From: JALYJG01 sp033763555
GTDB lineage: Bacteria > Pseudomonadota > Alphaproteobacteria > UBA9219
Assembly: GCA_033763555.1 (NCBI GenBank)
Contig: JANRKK010000012.1
Span: 1 to 54,433, forward strand
DNA: 54,433 nucleotides
Direction of reading: 5' to 3'
Shown piece after piece: positions 47,476 to 54,433 of the stretch (positions are counted from its first letter, which is position 1; every line of letters begins with the position of its first letter). Below the pieces are notes generated by a model that saw nothing but the letters and a program-made list of their open reading frames with translations, was not told the DNA's origin and did no database searches. Both the position numbers and the translations under genes were made by a program.

Positions 47476-47790
47476 CTATTTGCCGCTCTTTTTCTTCAGC
47501 CGATCCAGCACAAGTCGATAGCCATGATGCGGTTCCTGCTGCAGAAAGCGCGCGACGCGGCCGATAGTTGTCAGGCTGACGCCTGTCAATTTATGGATGT
47601 CACGGTAGGAATGCCGACCCTCATCGAGCAGTTGCGCCACCCGCCAGCGCTCGGCCAGATCGACCGCTTCTTTCGGCGTGCAAATATCCTGTAAAAACCG
47701 CCGCCATTCTCCAGCGTTGCGTAATATGAGAAAGGCCTCAATCAATGCGTCCGAATTTGTATGGCGGAAATGTGATTTTTGTTTGGGCAT
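47476..47790 (-). CDS. YerC/YecD-type TrpR-superfamily regulator
   Basis: A 104-residue cytoplasmic protein starting at ATG 47790 (MPKQKSHFRHTN). The TrpR-like helix-turn-helix is LAERWRVAQLLDEGRHSYRDIHKLTGVSLTTIGRVARFLQ, the form annotated as YerC/YecD. The DNA target is unknown. The open frame extends to 47874, but the added residues are unlike the family and lack a good ribosome-binding site. Convergent with the hydroxylase gene. Confidence 0.87.
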   Translation of the reverse strand: MPKQKSHFRHTNSDALIEAFLILRNAGEWRRFLQDICTPKEAVDLAERWRVAQLLDEGRHSYRDIHKLTGVSLTTIGRVARFLQQEPHHGYRLVLDRLKKKSGK

Positions 47791-47932
47791 AAGCGGCCGC
47801 CTTTGGAATAACGGGACAATAGTGCGCAGATTCAACCCACAGGTCAACGGAGCCGCTAAAGGCACCCTTGCCAAAAACTACAAAGGCCGCTTAAGATCGA
47901 ACTGATTTTACTTCTCAACTATGGAGGGTTTG

Positions 47933-48298
47933 ATGCGCATTCTGTTGATTGCTGCTTTGGGCTTTATGCTGTCATATCCAGCCTTGGCGTATGATGGAGC
48001 TGATACCAAAGGTCGGGTCTTTGGTGCAATTACATGTAGCGAAAAACTGCCTTGTCCAGGAAGTTACAATAATTCTTTATCGTCGTCCGCTCTTGCCGCA
48101 AGTGCAAATAGCTGCCTTGCCCAAAATTTTACTTTGAGTTCTCCTTCGGGATTTTTTGAGGAATCTTCAGGTCTTGATGGCAGTCATTGCCTAACGACGA
48201 AGGCAGAATACACTCAAAAATCCCCTACGCCCCAATGTTGCGTTGCCATCCTGCCCGATAAAAGCTGCACACTCCGTTGTCAGCTTTTTGTGCACTGA
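47933..48298 (+). CDS. Small secreted cysteine-containing protein, unknown
   Basis: A 121-residue protein from ATG 47933 (GGAGG five bases upstream; an in-frame ATG at 47921 lacks it). Signal peptide MRILLIAALGFMLSYPALAYDG. The mature part has seven or more cysteines (ITCSEKLPCPG, NSCLAQ, SHCLTT, PQCCVA, SCTLRCQ) and is Ser-rich, suggesting a compact disulfide-bonded secreted protein. It is AT-richer than average and converges on the PilV-like adhesin gene nine bases away. No family recognised. Confidence 0.6.
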   Translation: MRILLIAALGFMLSYPALAYDGADTKGRVFGAITCSEKLPCPGSYNNSLSSSALAASANSCLAQNFTLSSPSGFFEESSGLDGSHCLTTKAEYTQKSPTPQCCVAILPDKSCTLRCQLFVH

Positions 48299-48307
48299 TG
48301 GTCACCG

Positions 48308-49825
48308 TTACGGGTTGCGCATCTCTCTTTCAAACTCCTTCTGACGAGCCTCCTGAGCTAACAGGTCTTCGCGCAACTGATCGTTTTCACGTTTGAGCTC
48401 CTGCACTGCACCAATCAAGGGCGCGATCAACCCTTCATAATTGACAGCCTTAACGCCATTTTGCTCGGCAACAAGCTGCGGATAAATTTTCTCAATATCC
48501 TGTGCAAGGACACCCAAGGATTTTGCACCGCTTGACTTGAAGGCATACGAAACAGGTTTTAAGCGCATAATATTTTCGAGCGGGTTAGCAATCGGTGCAA
48601 TGTTGATTTTAAGACGTGCATCCGAAGTTTGATAGACGAAGCCAGACGCGTAAAAATTCGTGGCCTGCAATGTGCCTAACATGTTAACGTCACCAGTGAC
48701 CTGTACAGCAAACTGGCAGTTTGTATTAAGGGTAACGCCTCCTGGTGCCGGGCTGAATCTTGTACATCCCGTTCCTAACTGGAGAAGCGGATTATAGCCA
48801 GACGTTGTTAAAAAAGCTGGCGTGCCCGCTGTTATTTGAATCCGGCTGTTATTACTGCCATTGCCAACAATCGTGCCGCCTTGCAGATTGATGTTGCCGC
48901 CGCCTGTGCCGACTGTCGTGTTGTTGGCCATATATATTCCGCCACCGACGGCGAAGAAGTTGCCACCACCGCTTGTTGCTGTCGGCCGGGCCATATAAAT
49001 ATTGGTGGCTGCCGACGGAGATGCTGGCGTCTGCCCCATATATAAATCCGTGGTCATGGTGTTGTATTTATAAGTCGTGTCCCCGACAGGAAACACCTGC
49101 CGCGCTAGCCATGGATCGGACGAAGCGGCCGTTGCCGACACATATGTGTTGCTTGCCACAACACCGCTGTTGGCAGTCGCCGTAAACCCGTAAGAAGTAA
49201 TATCGCGTGACCAGCCGCCATAGGCACCGCACGCCATTTGTTTGATGTTAAAGGCCGTACCGCAAACATTGGTGGAATAAACGAAGCCGCCATCCGCGCC
49301 GATCAGCGCCGAAATGCGGCCACCCGAAGTATCAGGGATAAGATCGCCGCCCGATGTCAAAATCATAAAGGAATAGGTTCTGGGCGGCTGTCCCCCAGAC
49401 GTTCCATCCTTCAGAACCCGAACGGCAAAAGTCTGCCCATACGCATTCGTTACACCGCCATTGCCCACCCAGAAACCGGGAGGCAGGTAATCGCAAAGAT
49501 CTCTCACAGGTACCATCGTGGCGTTTGTTTTACATGCGGCCTGGCCTGCCCTGGAGCCGTTGGTGGGGGGTAAAGGCAAATTCACGCCCAACCCGGCTGT
49601 GCCATTGATGTTTCTGAGAAAACCCTGCGGATCAGCCGCCAAATAGGCTTTAACAGCCGTGATCAACTGTTCTTGCTGGTTGGCAACAGCCTGATCGCGC
49701 AGCTGTTGGTTGCCACCAGCCATAAGGCGCCATAATCCGACAAAGAGAAGGCCTGCAATGGCTAGAACGATGGCAAGTTCCACAAGGGTAAAGCCGCGAG
49801 CCCGGCCTTTAACTGCATGCAGCAT
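48308..49825 (-). CDS. PilV-like minor pilin with phage tail-spike peptidase S74 chaperone domain
   Basis: A 505-residue protein starting at ATG 49825 (GAGGAG six bases upstream). The N-terminus is a type IV prepilin: GRARG/FTLVE, cleavage after Gly11, Glu at +5, helix LAIVLAIAGLLFVGLW. The middle (about 50-400) is Gly/Thr/Asn-rich, beta-repetitive and fibre-like. The C-terminal 105 residues are an intramolecular chaperone of the peptidase S74 family: SDARLKINIAPI at 401-412, then LKPVSYAFK, SLGVLAQDIEKIYPQLV, VNYEGLIAPLIGAVQEL and a terminal coiled coil. Ser401 and Lys406 match the Ser/Lys dyad that self-cleaves in endosialidase tail spikes. So the predicted product is a trimerising, self-processed pilus-tip fibre, in the place R64 gives to the PilV adhesin. 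Confidence 0.85.
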   Translation of the reverse strand: MLHAVKGRARGFTLVELAIVLAIAGLLFVGLWRLMAGGNQQLRDQAVANQQEQLITAVKAYLAADPQGFLRNINGTAGLGVNLPLPPTNGSRAGQAACKTNATMVPVRDLCDYLPPGFWVGNGGVTNAYGQTFAVRVLKDGTSGGQPPRTYSFMILTSGGDLIPDTSGGRISALIGADGGFVYSTNVCGTAFNIKQMACGAYGGWSRDITSYGFTATANSGVVASNTYVSATAASSDPWLARQVFPVGDTTYKYNTMTTDLYMGQTPASPSAATNIYMARPTATSGGGNFFAVGGGIYMANNTTVGTGGGNINLQGGTIVGNGSNNSRIQITAGTPAFLTTSGYNPLLQLGTGCTRFSPAPGGVTLNTNCQFAVQVTGDVNMLGTLQATNFYASGFVYQTSDARLKINIAPIANPLENIMRLKPVSYAFKSSGAKSLGVLAQDIEKIYPQLVAEQNGVKAVNYEGLIAPLIGAVQELKRENDQLREDLLAQEARQKEFEREMRNP

Positions 49826-49872
49826 GTTCTTCTCCTCTTTGCCAAGTCGTTTGTGTCCGCAGAGTTTAACCA

Positions 49873-50628
49873 TCAGGAATTATCCGTTATTAAGGACAGT
49901 ACCGCTACAGCACCATCGGGAACCACCAAAGGAACCGGATATTGCAAGACGGTCGCTGAGTTATCGGGAACAAAAGAGGTCATCAGGAATCTCTGCCCGC
50001 TGACTGTGATGACTTTTCCGTAGCCGTAGGATCGGCGGCCCGTATTCTGAATCTGACGCAAAAGCTCACCCACGGTCAAGCCCAGTTGATTGCCGCTTGC
50101 CAACTGAACATAGCCGGGTGATGGATTCGCAGCGGTTATAGTACCCGTTGTTGCCCAAGTAATCAGATAGACAGAGGCGGGAGAACCGACGTTATAGAGA
50201 ACAGAGTGAAATCTATAGCCTGTATAATTGTAGCTCGGCGGCATATCAAACCAGCAAGGCTTTGCCCAATTCCGGTTTATGCAGTTCCAAGTCGTAGCTG
50301 TACCTCCCCAGGCAACTCTATAAAGATTACTTGGACTGCTATTGCCATTAGGATTGACATACACCGGACTTTGGGTAGCGCCGTTAGAGGCCTGGCAATA
50401 AGGAACTCCTGCAAACCCTTCAGTCATACTGCATCCTGTTGATGTTGTCATAGCAACAGGATTCGTGCGGGCATATTGCGCCATAGTCAGTGCAATTCCG
50501 TGCCATGTCAGCATGGTTTCAGCGACGGCGGTTTGTTTGGAAAACAAACGCGACGTTTGAACCGCCAGAGCCTGAGTGTAAACCCCGATCAGCGAAATAA
50601 CGAGCGTGATGAAAACCAATAAATACAT
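49873..50628 (-). CDS. PilM-like / pilin-like membrane-anchored protein
   Basis: A 251-residue protein with an N-terminal membrane helix (MYLLVFITLVISLIGVYTQAL), then a helical stretch (TSRLFSKQTAVAETMLTWHGIALTMAQYART) and a mostly beta extracytoplasmic domain with four cysteines (TGCSM, PYCQA, WNCINR, KPCWF). Size order and its place directly upstream of the PilV-like gene (47 bases) suggest a PilM-type pilus accessory protein, but the domain is longer than R64 PilM (about 145). The frame just before the ATG reads KGAAA without a start codon, so the true N-terminus is uncertain. Confidence 0.5.
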   Translation of the reverse strand: MYLLVFITLVISLIGVYTQALAVQTSRLFSKQTAVAETMLTWHGIALTMAQYARTNPVAMTTSTGCSMTEGFAGVPYCQASNGATQSPVYVNPNGNSSPSNLYRVAWGGTATTWNCINRNWAKPCWFDMPPSYNYTGYRFHSVLYNVGSPASVYLITWATTGTITAANPSPGYVQLASGNQLGLTVGELLRQIQNTGRRSYGYGKVITVSGQRFLMTSFVPDNSATVLQYPVPLVVPDGAVAVLSLITDNS

Positions 50629-50781
50629 GGCGGCTGCACCTTTCGGAGCCTTGCGTCATTACTCGGTAATCCTAACGAAATTAGAATAATACTTTCTTAA
50701 ATTTCATAGGATTCAAGCCGTTAGCCCTCAACCGCCTGAGGCCAAAGGCTATTTGGCAAATGAAGGTTAAAAATGGCTCAA

Positions 50782-51801
50782 TTAAGGCGCAGCGTGGGGA
50801 ACACAAAGCGCCTTGTCTTTCTGTAATCGGTCGCAGAAAGCCCGCATCTGGGCGGATTTGGCAAAGCCCGTGGCGCGCACCACAAAACGCGGCGTGCTGC
50901 CGATGGATTTGATCTCCGGCACAACCGCCAAAGTCAGCCCTTCAAGCTCTTTGCCATAGGTTGTTTTGATCTGCTCGAGATTTGCGTCGGCTATCGCCTG
51001 AGTCGCAAAGTCACCGAGATCGGCATAGAGAGAAGCGCCGGGTGTCAGACGCGCGCGCGCCTTGCGATAGAAAGCCAGATTGCGCTTCACCTGTTCCGAT
51101 GTCAGATCCATGCGCGCCATGCGTTCGGCATCGGCTTCCATTCCCGCCATACCATAGGCTTCGGCGAGATTCTGCCGCAGGGCGGGCGTCGCCTCGCGGT
51201 TGCGCGCATGCGGTTCCAGCAATTTGATAGCTTCACCATAAGCGCCGGATAAAACATAGGAATGCGCGAGATTGTTCAAGGTCGGCAAATCATCGTGCTT
51301 ACTATCCAGGGCTTCCTTATAGGTTTTCTGCGCGGCGTCATGTTGACCGAGCATATCGAGGGATACACCCAAACCATTTAGCGACTTGATGTCGCGCGAG
51401 TCACTTTTCAGCGCATGCGCATAGGCATCGCGCGCTTCGGCAGGCTGGTTCAGACGTATGAGCACACGGCCATAGGAGCGTAGCAAATCGGCGTCATCCG
51501 GCGCGTATTTCAAACCTTCGCGGTACTGTTCAACCGCATTGGCGTTATCGCCGTGCTTTTCGAGAATGGCGCCAAGCGCCTTGCGTGCCTGCACATCCTG
51601 CGGCGCGCGTTGCAGGCCGCGCAGATAGAAGTCCACCGCACCCGCATCATCGCCGCGCGCGCGCAACTGGTCGCCGATGCGCGACATGCCATCAGCGGTG
51701 GTATTTCCCGGCTGCTCCGGTGCGCAAGCTGCCAGCATACCCAGCAGCAAAAGGGCGGTTATTTTTTGACAGGCAGGGTGGTTGGACAAGCAGCGCAGCA
51801 T
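50782..51801 (-). CDS. TPR lipoprotein with C-terminal SPOR-like domain
   Basis: A 339-residue lipoprotein: signal peptide with lipobox LGMLAAC, then about five tetratricopeptide repeats (GDDAGAVDFYLRGLQRAPQDV, GDNANAVEQYREGLKYAPDDA, NQPAEARDAYAHALKSDSRDI, GQHDAAQKTYKEALDSKHDDL, GAYGEAIKLLEPHARNREATP). The C-terminal 40 residues (RFVVRATGFAKSAQMRAFCDRLQKDKALCV) look like a SPOR domain, which binds septal peptidoglycan glycan strands. The TPR part resembles TadD. It may connect envelope assembly with the division site. Stand-alone gene. Confidence 0.75.
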   Translation of the reverse strand: MLRCLSNHPACQKITALLLLGMLAACAPEQPGNTTADGMSRIGDQLRARGDDAGAVDFYLRGLQRAPQDVQARKALGAILEKHGDNANAVEQYREGLKYAPDDADLLRSYGRVLIRLNQPAEARDAYAHALKSDSRDIKSLNGLGVSLDMLGQHDAAQKTYKEALDSKHDDLPTLNNLAHSYVLSGAYGEAIKLLEPHARNREATPALRQNLAEAYGMAGMEADAERMARMDLTSEQVKRNLAFYRKARARLTPGASLYADLGDFATQAIADANLEQIKTTYGKELEGLTLAVVPEIKSIGSTPRFVVRATGFAKSAQMRAFCDRLQKDKALCVPHAAP

Positions 51802-51927
51802 GGGAATTCCGGAGGATGGGATGAAGTGGAAGCCCTTGTATTCTGCCAGATAAAGCGCGTTTAACCAAAAATTATTTTTCCATGGCTTAACTTATAGGCC
51901 CGTTCTGGCTCTTTTCAACGCTTTGGC

Positions 51928-52422
51928 ATGACCCATCCGTCCCCCACCTCTACCGCCCAGATCACGCAAGATTTGCCGCGCCTGATCGAACGCATGCATC
52001 GTCGCTTCCTCGACGTCGTGCGCATCGAACTGACCCGCCAGGGCATCAACGATATCAGTCCGGTGCAGGCGATGATGCTGGCCAGCATCGGCGACGAGGA
52101 GATTTCCGTCCGCGATTTGATTGAGCGCGGCTACTACCTCGGCTCGAACGCATCCTACAATCTCAAGAATCTGGTCGAAGGCGGCTATGTCAACCGCCAG
52201 GCATCCGAACGCGACCGCCGCTCGGCGCAACTGAAACTCTCGCCCAAAGGCAAAGCCATCCTCGACTCGCTGACAAAGCTCAACACGCAGATGGCGGAAC
52301 CGCTTTTCAAGGAAGGCGATGCGGGCGATTTTGAAACGACCTATAAACTTCTGCGCCGCCTCGAGCGCCGCTGGTCGGATGCCGTGCGCTTTTCCAACAA
52401 TCTCGGACCGCAGGATATCTAG
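51928..52422 (+). CDS. MarR-family regulator (LdtR-like)
   Basis: A 164-residue winged-helix regulator. Helix-turn-helix: ISPVQAMMLASIGDEEISVRDLIERGYYLGSNASYNLKNLVEGGYVNRQ, wing SERDRRSAQLKLSPKGKAIL. The YLGSN-x-SYN-x-K-x-LVE-GY recognition helix is characteristic of LdtR, the alphaproteobacterial MarR protein that controls an L,D-transpeptidase in Liberibacter and relatives. No L,D-transpeptidase is in the window. The stop overlaps the convergent DUF3501 stop by four bases. Confidence 0.88.
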   Translation: MTHPSPTSTAQITQDLPRLIERMHRRFLDVVRIELTRQGINDISPVQAMMLASIGDEEISVRDLIERGYYLGSNASYNLKNLVEGGYVNRQASERDRRSAQLKLSPKGKAILDSLTKLNTQMAEPLFKEGDAGDFETTYKLLRRLERRWSDAVRFSNNLGPQDI

Positions 52423-53012
52423 TCGAAATCTTTTGCCAGCTCGTCCCGTACAATACGCGGAATGACGGCCATATGCCCGTAATGCGGATGCGTAATCGCC
52501 AAAACTGCGTCGCCTTGCCCCGCCCGAAAAGCCGCAATCTGCTGTGAGGTAAAAGGAAAATGAACAAACTGAACCGAGGACGCCTTGCCCTCTTCGGATG
52601 TATAGGCCAGATCCTGCTCCGGCTGACCGACAATGACATCTTTTCCCAGACGCAGCTCTATCATCCGCTCAACACCGCCTAGCGTAGACAGCACCTCCTG
52701 CCGCCGCCTGAGGTCTTCAATCTCGAACATGACGGTCGCAACCAACTCTTTTCCCTTGGGAATGAGCGGATTATAGGCGCGTAATTCATCTGCCGCCTGC
52801 TCGACACCGCCTTTCTCGGTGCGCAGCATTTCCTGTACCTGCAACCACATCGTGTCGTAATTCTCGAAATAAAAGGTGGCGTAAGGCCCAACAGAAACGC
52901 GGCGGTTTTTCTTCGCCGCCATAATCGCGCTGCGTCGCGCATCGCGGAGACGAGCGTAATCTTCGGGGGAAAGAATATCGGCTGTGGTCAGTTCGCGCTT
53001 GGCAGCGGGCAT
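52419..53012 (-). CDS. DUF3501 family protein
   Basis: A 197-residue cytoplasmic protein whose pattern matches DUF3501: LTTADILSPEDYARLRDARRSAIMAAKKNRRVSVGPYATFYFENYDTMWLQVQEML, then RAYNPLIPKGKELVATVMFEI and VQFVHFPFT. Members often occur near rubrerythrin or iron-sulfur oxidoreductase genes, but none is adjacent here. Function unknown. Divergent from the riboswitch-controlled gene, about 70 bases apart. Confidence 0.82.
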   Translation of the reverse strand: MPAAKRELTTADILSPEDYARLRDARRSAIMAAKKNRRVSVGPYATFYFENYDTMWLQVQEMLRTEKGGVEQAADELRAYNPLIPKGKELVATVMFEIEDLRRRQEVLSTLGGVERMIELRLGKDVIVGQPEQDLAYTSEEGKASSVQFVHFPFTSQQIAAFRAGQGDAVLAITHPHYGHMAVIPRIVRDELAKDFD

Positions 53013-53083
53013 ATATGCAGTTTATCCCTCTCCCGCTTTTTTGACAAAAGCGGCCTGAAAGAGTAGTCTTTTCTCATCACGAA

Positions 53084-53174
53084 CCCGGGGTGTCCCGCAC
53101 GCGGCCGTAAGGCCAAAGCAGGGCTGAGATTATACCCGTTGAACCTGATCCGGCTCATACCGGCGAAGGGAGGA
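53084..53174 (+). ncRNA. TPP (thi-box) riboswitch
   Basis: All conserved blocks of the thiamine pyrophosphate aptamer are present: CCGGGGTG at 53085, the P3/P3a arm with GGCC-GTAA-GGCC, GGGCTGAGATTATACCCGTT, GAACCTGAT, the P5 stem CCGG-CTCATA-CCGG and the closing CGAAGGGA. The last conserved bases overlap GGGAGG, the Shine-Dalgarno five bases before the ATG of the next gene, so ligand binding would be expected to hide the ribosome-binding site and lower translation when thiamine is plentiful. Confidence 0.95.
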
Positions 53175-53178
53175 TAAG

Positions 53179-54171
53179 ATGATGCAGGCAAAACGCCAGG
53201 CAGGGCGCGCGACGGATTTATCCGCCGCAGCGCAGGAATTCTCGATCAACAAACCGCTTTTTATCTCGCCGCCCCCTGCGGGCCGCAAGATTACGGCTGG
53301 CTTTACTTTTCTCCAGCGCATCGGGCGCGCAGCGAATATCGATGTCTGGTTTCCGGAAATCCTGAAACAGGAGCTGGACGCGCTGATCAAAAGCGGCGCG
53401 AAGCTGGGGCCGGAGAATTTTCCCGCCGAATGGGCCGCCGTACGGCAGTTCGAGCTTTTGCAAGAGGCCGGAAATTACAAAATCTATGATTTGAAAGTGA
53501 CGGATCTAAACCGCACACTTCTGGATCTTGCCCGCAATATGCGGGCGGGCGGCTATCGTGTCACCGTGGCCACTCTTGGCAGTTATGTCGACGGCACGGA
53601 TGCCGACGAGTTGGAGATTCTTGACCGCCGCTTGCAGGACCGCATCGCGCGGATGATCCATATGCTTTATCTCGAGGAACAGAGCGAAGAGATCAACGCC
53701 GCCATGGATAAAAAACTGGCGGCAGAGCAATGGGATTATCAAAGCGTTTTGCCCCATGTCGGCATGACGCTCGGCGCGGGTGATCTGTTCCGCGCGCCCG
53801 TGCCCAATGCGAAACAAATCGCGGCGGTGCACAAGCAAAAACTGGCGCAGCATTTTTTTGATATTCTCAGTCTGCTGCCGCAGCGGCATGTCGTTCACGA
53901 CACAGCTATTGGCCTGCAATTGCCGGAATCCATCGCCGAGCAGGAGCAGACTTACATCGCCGCGGGGGATGAAACTCTGCTGGCGCTGAACCAGGTTCTG
54001 AATGATTTATTCAGACCGCATGACAAGATTTCACTCGGCAAGCTGCATGAACGTGAAGGTGCAGGCGCGGAGATCAAATCGACCGTTCAGCATCTGCGCG
54101 GCTATGGTGACCGACTGACACCGGATGCCGATAACTTCTACCGTCGGATGGCGCAGTACAGCCTGCAGTAA
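53179..54171 (+). CDS. Unknown protein under TPP riboswitch control
   Basis: A 330-residue cytoplasmic protein with no signal peptide or membrane helix. It starts at ATG 53179 or the adjacent ATG 53182, five and eight bases after GGAGG of the riboswitch. It contains FLQRIGRAANIDVWFPEILKQELDALI, YKIYDLKVTDLNRTLLDLARNMRAGGYRVTVATLGSYVDG, a helical RIARMIHMLYLEEQSEEINAAM and LAQHFFDILSLLPQRHVVHDTAIGL. I recognise none of the known thiamine synthesis or transport families (ThiC, ThiD, ThiE, ThiG, ThiM, ThiO, ThiBPQ, PnuT, YkoF), so the function is open. A hairpin follows at 54203. Confidence 0.75.
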   Translation: MMQAKRQAGRATDLSAAAQEFSINKPLFISPPPAGRKITAGFTFLQRIGRAANIDVWFPEILKQELDALIKSGAKLGPENFPAEWAAVRQFELLQEAGNYKIYDLKVTDLNRTLLDLARNMRAGGYRVTVATLGSYVDGTDADELEILDRRLQDRIARMIHMLYLEEQSEEINAAMDKKLAAEQWDYQSVLPHVGMTLGAGDLFRAPVPNAKQIAAVHKQKLAQHFFDILSLLPQRHVVHDTAIGLQLPESIAEQEQTYIAAGDETLLALNQVLNDLFRPHDKISLGKLHEREGAGAEIKSTVQHLRGYGDRLTPDADNFYRRMAQYSLQ

Positions 54172-54202
54172 ATAATTAAATTAACCATGATTTTTGACGG
54201 CT

Positions 54203-54240
54203 TGCCGAGATATTAGTTTTTGCTATCATTTCGGCAGTGC
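54203..54240 (+). terminator. Possible terminator or leader hairpin
   Basis: TGCCGA (54203-54208) pairs with TCGGCA (54231-54236); the stem extends inward by three pairs (one G-T), a 2x2 mismatch and three more pairs around a TTTTTG loop. It is followed by GTGCGTTTT. It could end the riboswitch transcript or structure the leader of the next gene. Confidence 0.35.
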
Positions 54241-54259
54241 GTTTTAATGGAGGGACGTT

Positions 54260-54433
54260 ATGAGCTCTGCACCCAATAGAGAACCAACTTCTTATTCATC
54301 GGCAAGTGTCCGCAGCTTGGTGGACAGCATCAACCCTGAAAACATCGAACGCTGCATTACCGCAACCCTTGCAGATGGGCATCGTGATATTTTTCCACTG
54401 CTTTTGGAACGGCTCGTCACCGTAGGGCAGTTC
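54260..54433 (+). CDS. Unknown protein, N-terminal part (cut by window edge)
   Basis: ATG 54260 is preceded by GGAGG six bases upstream and opens a frame of 58 codons to the end of the window without a stop: it begins MSSAPNREPTSYSSASVRSL, followed by VDSINPENIERCITATLADG and HRDIFPLLLERLVTVGQF. A polar N-terminus leads into a helical segment. Too little is present to name a family. A CtrA-type half-site TTAACCAT lies at 54181-54188 upstream. Confidence 0.6.
   Translation, partial: MSSAPNREPTSYSSASVRSLVDSINPENIERCITATLADGHRDIFPLLLERLVTVGQF

Noticed and set aside
48308..49825. Prophage tail-fibre gene
   Set aside because: The S74 end is phage-like, but the N-terminus is a prepilin and there are no phage structural genes around; treated as a pilus adhesin.

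Overview
The window looks like a chromosomal segment of an uncultured-type alphaproteobacterium. The signs are a GcrA cell-cycle regulator with DnaA boxes and CcrM-type GANTC sites in its promoter, the alphaproteobacterial flagellar order fliL-fliM-DUF6468-motE, an alphaproteobacterial sigma-32-type promoter in front of dnaK, and an LdtR-like MarR regulator. A Micavibrio-like or rhodospirillalean relative would fit, but that is inference. Most genes are GC-rich; a few (3.1-3.9 kb, 8.2-9.1 kb and parts of the pilus region) are more AT-rich. I saw no tRNA, rRNA, CRISPR array, insertion sequence or integrase.

Layout. 1-418 holds the N-terminal part of an IcmB/DotO-like type IVB secretion ATPase that runs off the window. 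0.6-9.1 kb is mostly housekeeping: a ferritin-like/RidA/alanine dehydrogenase operon, an octotricopeptide-repeat-like protein, a BamE-like lipoprotein, N-formylglutamate amidohydrolase, gcrA, mutL and two small tandem paralogues. 9.4-12.2 kb is a flagellar operon. 12.3-26.6 kb carries an atypical bifunctional penicillin-binding protein, dnaK, grpE, a heptosyltransferase, a TMEM175-type channel, hsp20, an alpha/beta hydrolase, HU, an EpmA-like ligase with an N-terminal extension, PBP1A and a PlsC-type acyltransferase.

The accessory heart is 26.6-46.5 kb, read almost entirely on the minus strand. It joins a complete-looking R64-type (type IVB) pilus assembly set (TcpQ/PilL-like, secretin PilN, PilO, PilP, ATPase PilQ, platform PilR and four tandem type IVb pilin paralogues) to a Dot/Icm-IncI core (DotD, DotC, DotB, IcmT). 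With it are a lytic transglycosylase, a DsbC-like disulfide protein and three exported cysteine-containing proteins. A stand-alone Clp D1-like AAA+ ATPase is inserted on the opposite strand between dotB and icmT. A satellite locus at 47.9-50.6 kb encodes a PilV-like minor pilin whose C-terminus is a phage-tail-spike self-cleaving chaperone domain (peptidase S74), with a PilM-like partner. Together these suggest a conjugation or effector-export apparatus whose pilus carries an adhesin built like a phage tail spike.

The right end has a fatty-acid hydroxylase, a TrpR-family regulator, a TPR/SPOR lipoprotein, a MarR regulator, a DUF3501 protein, and a textbook TPP riboswitch directly controlling a gene that is not a recognisable thiamine gene. 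A new gene starts at 54260 and runs off the end.
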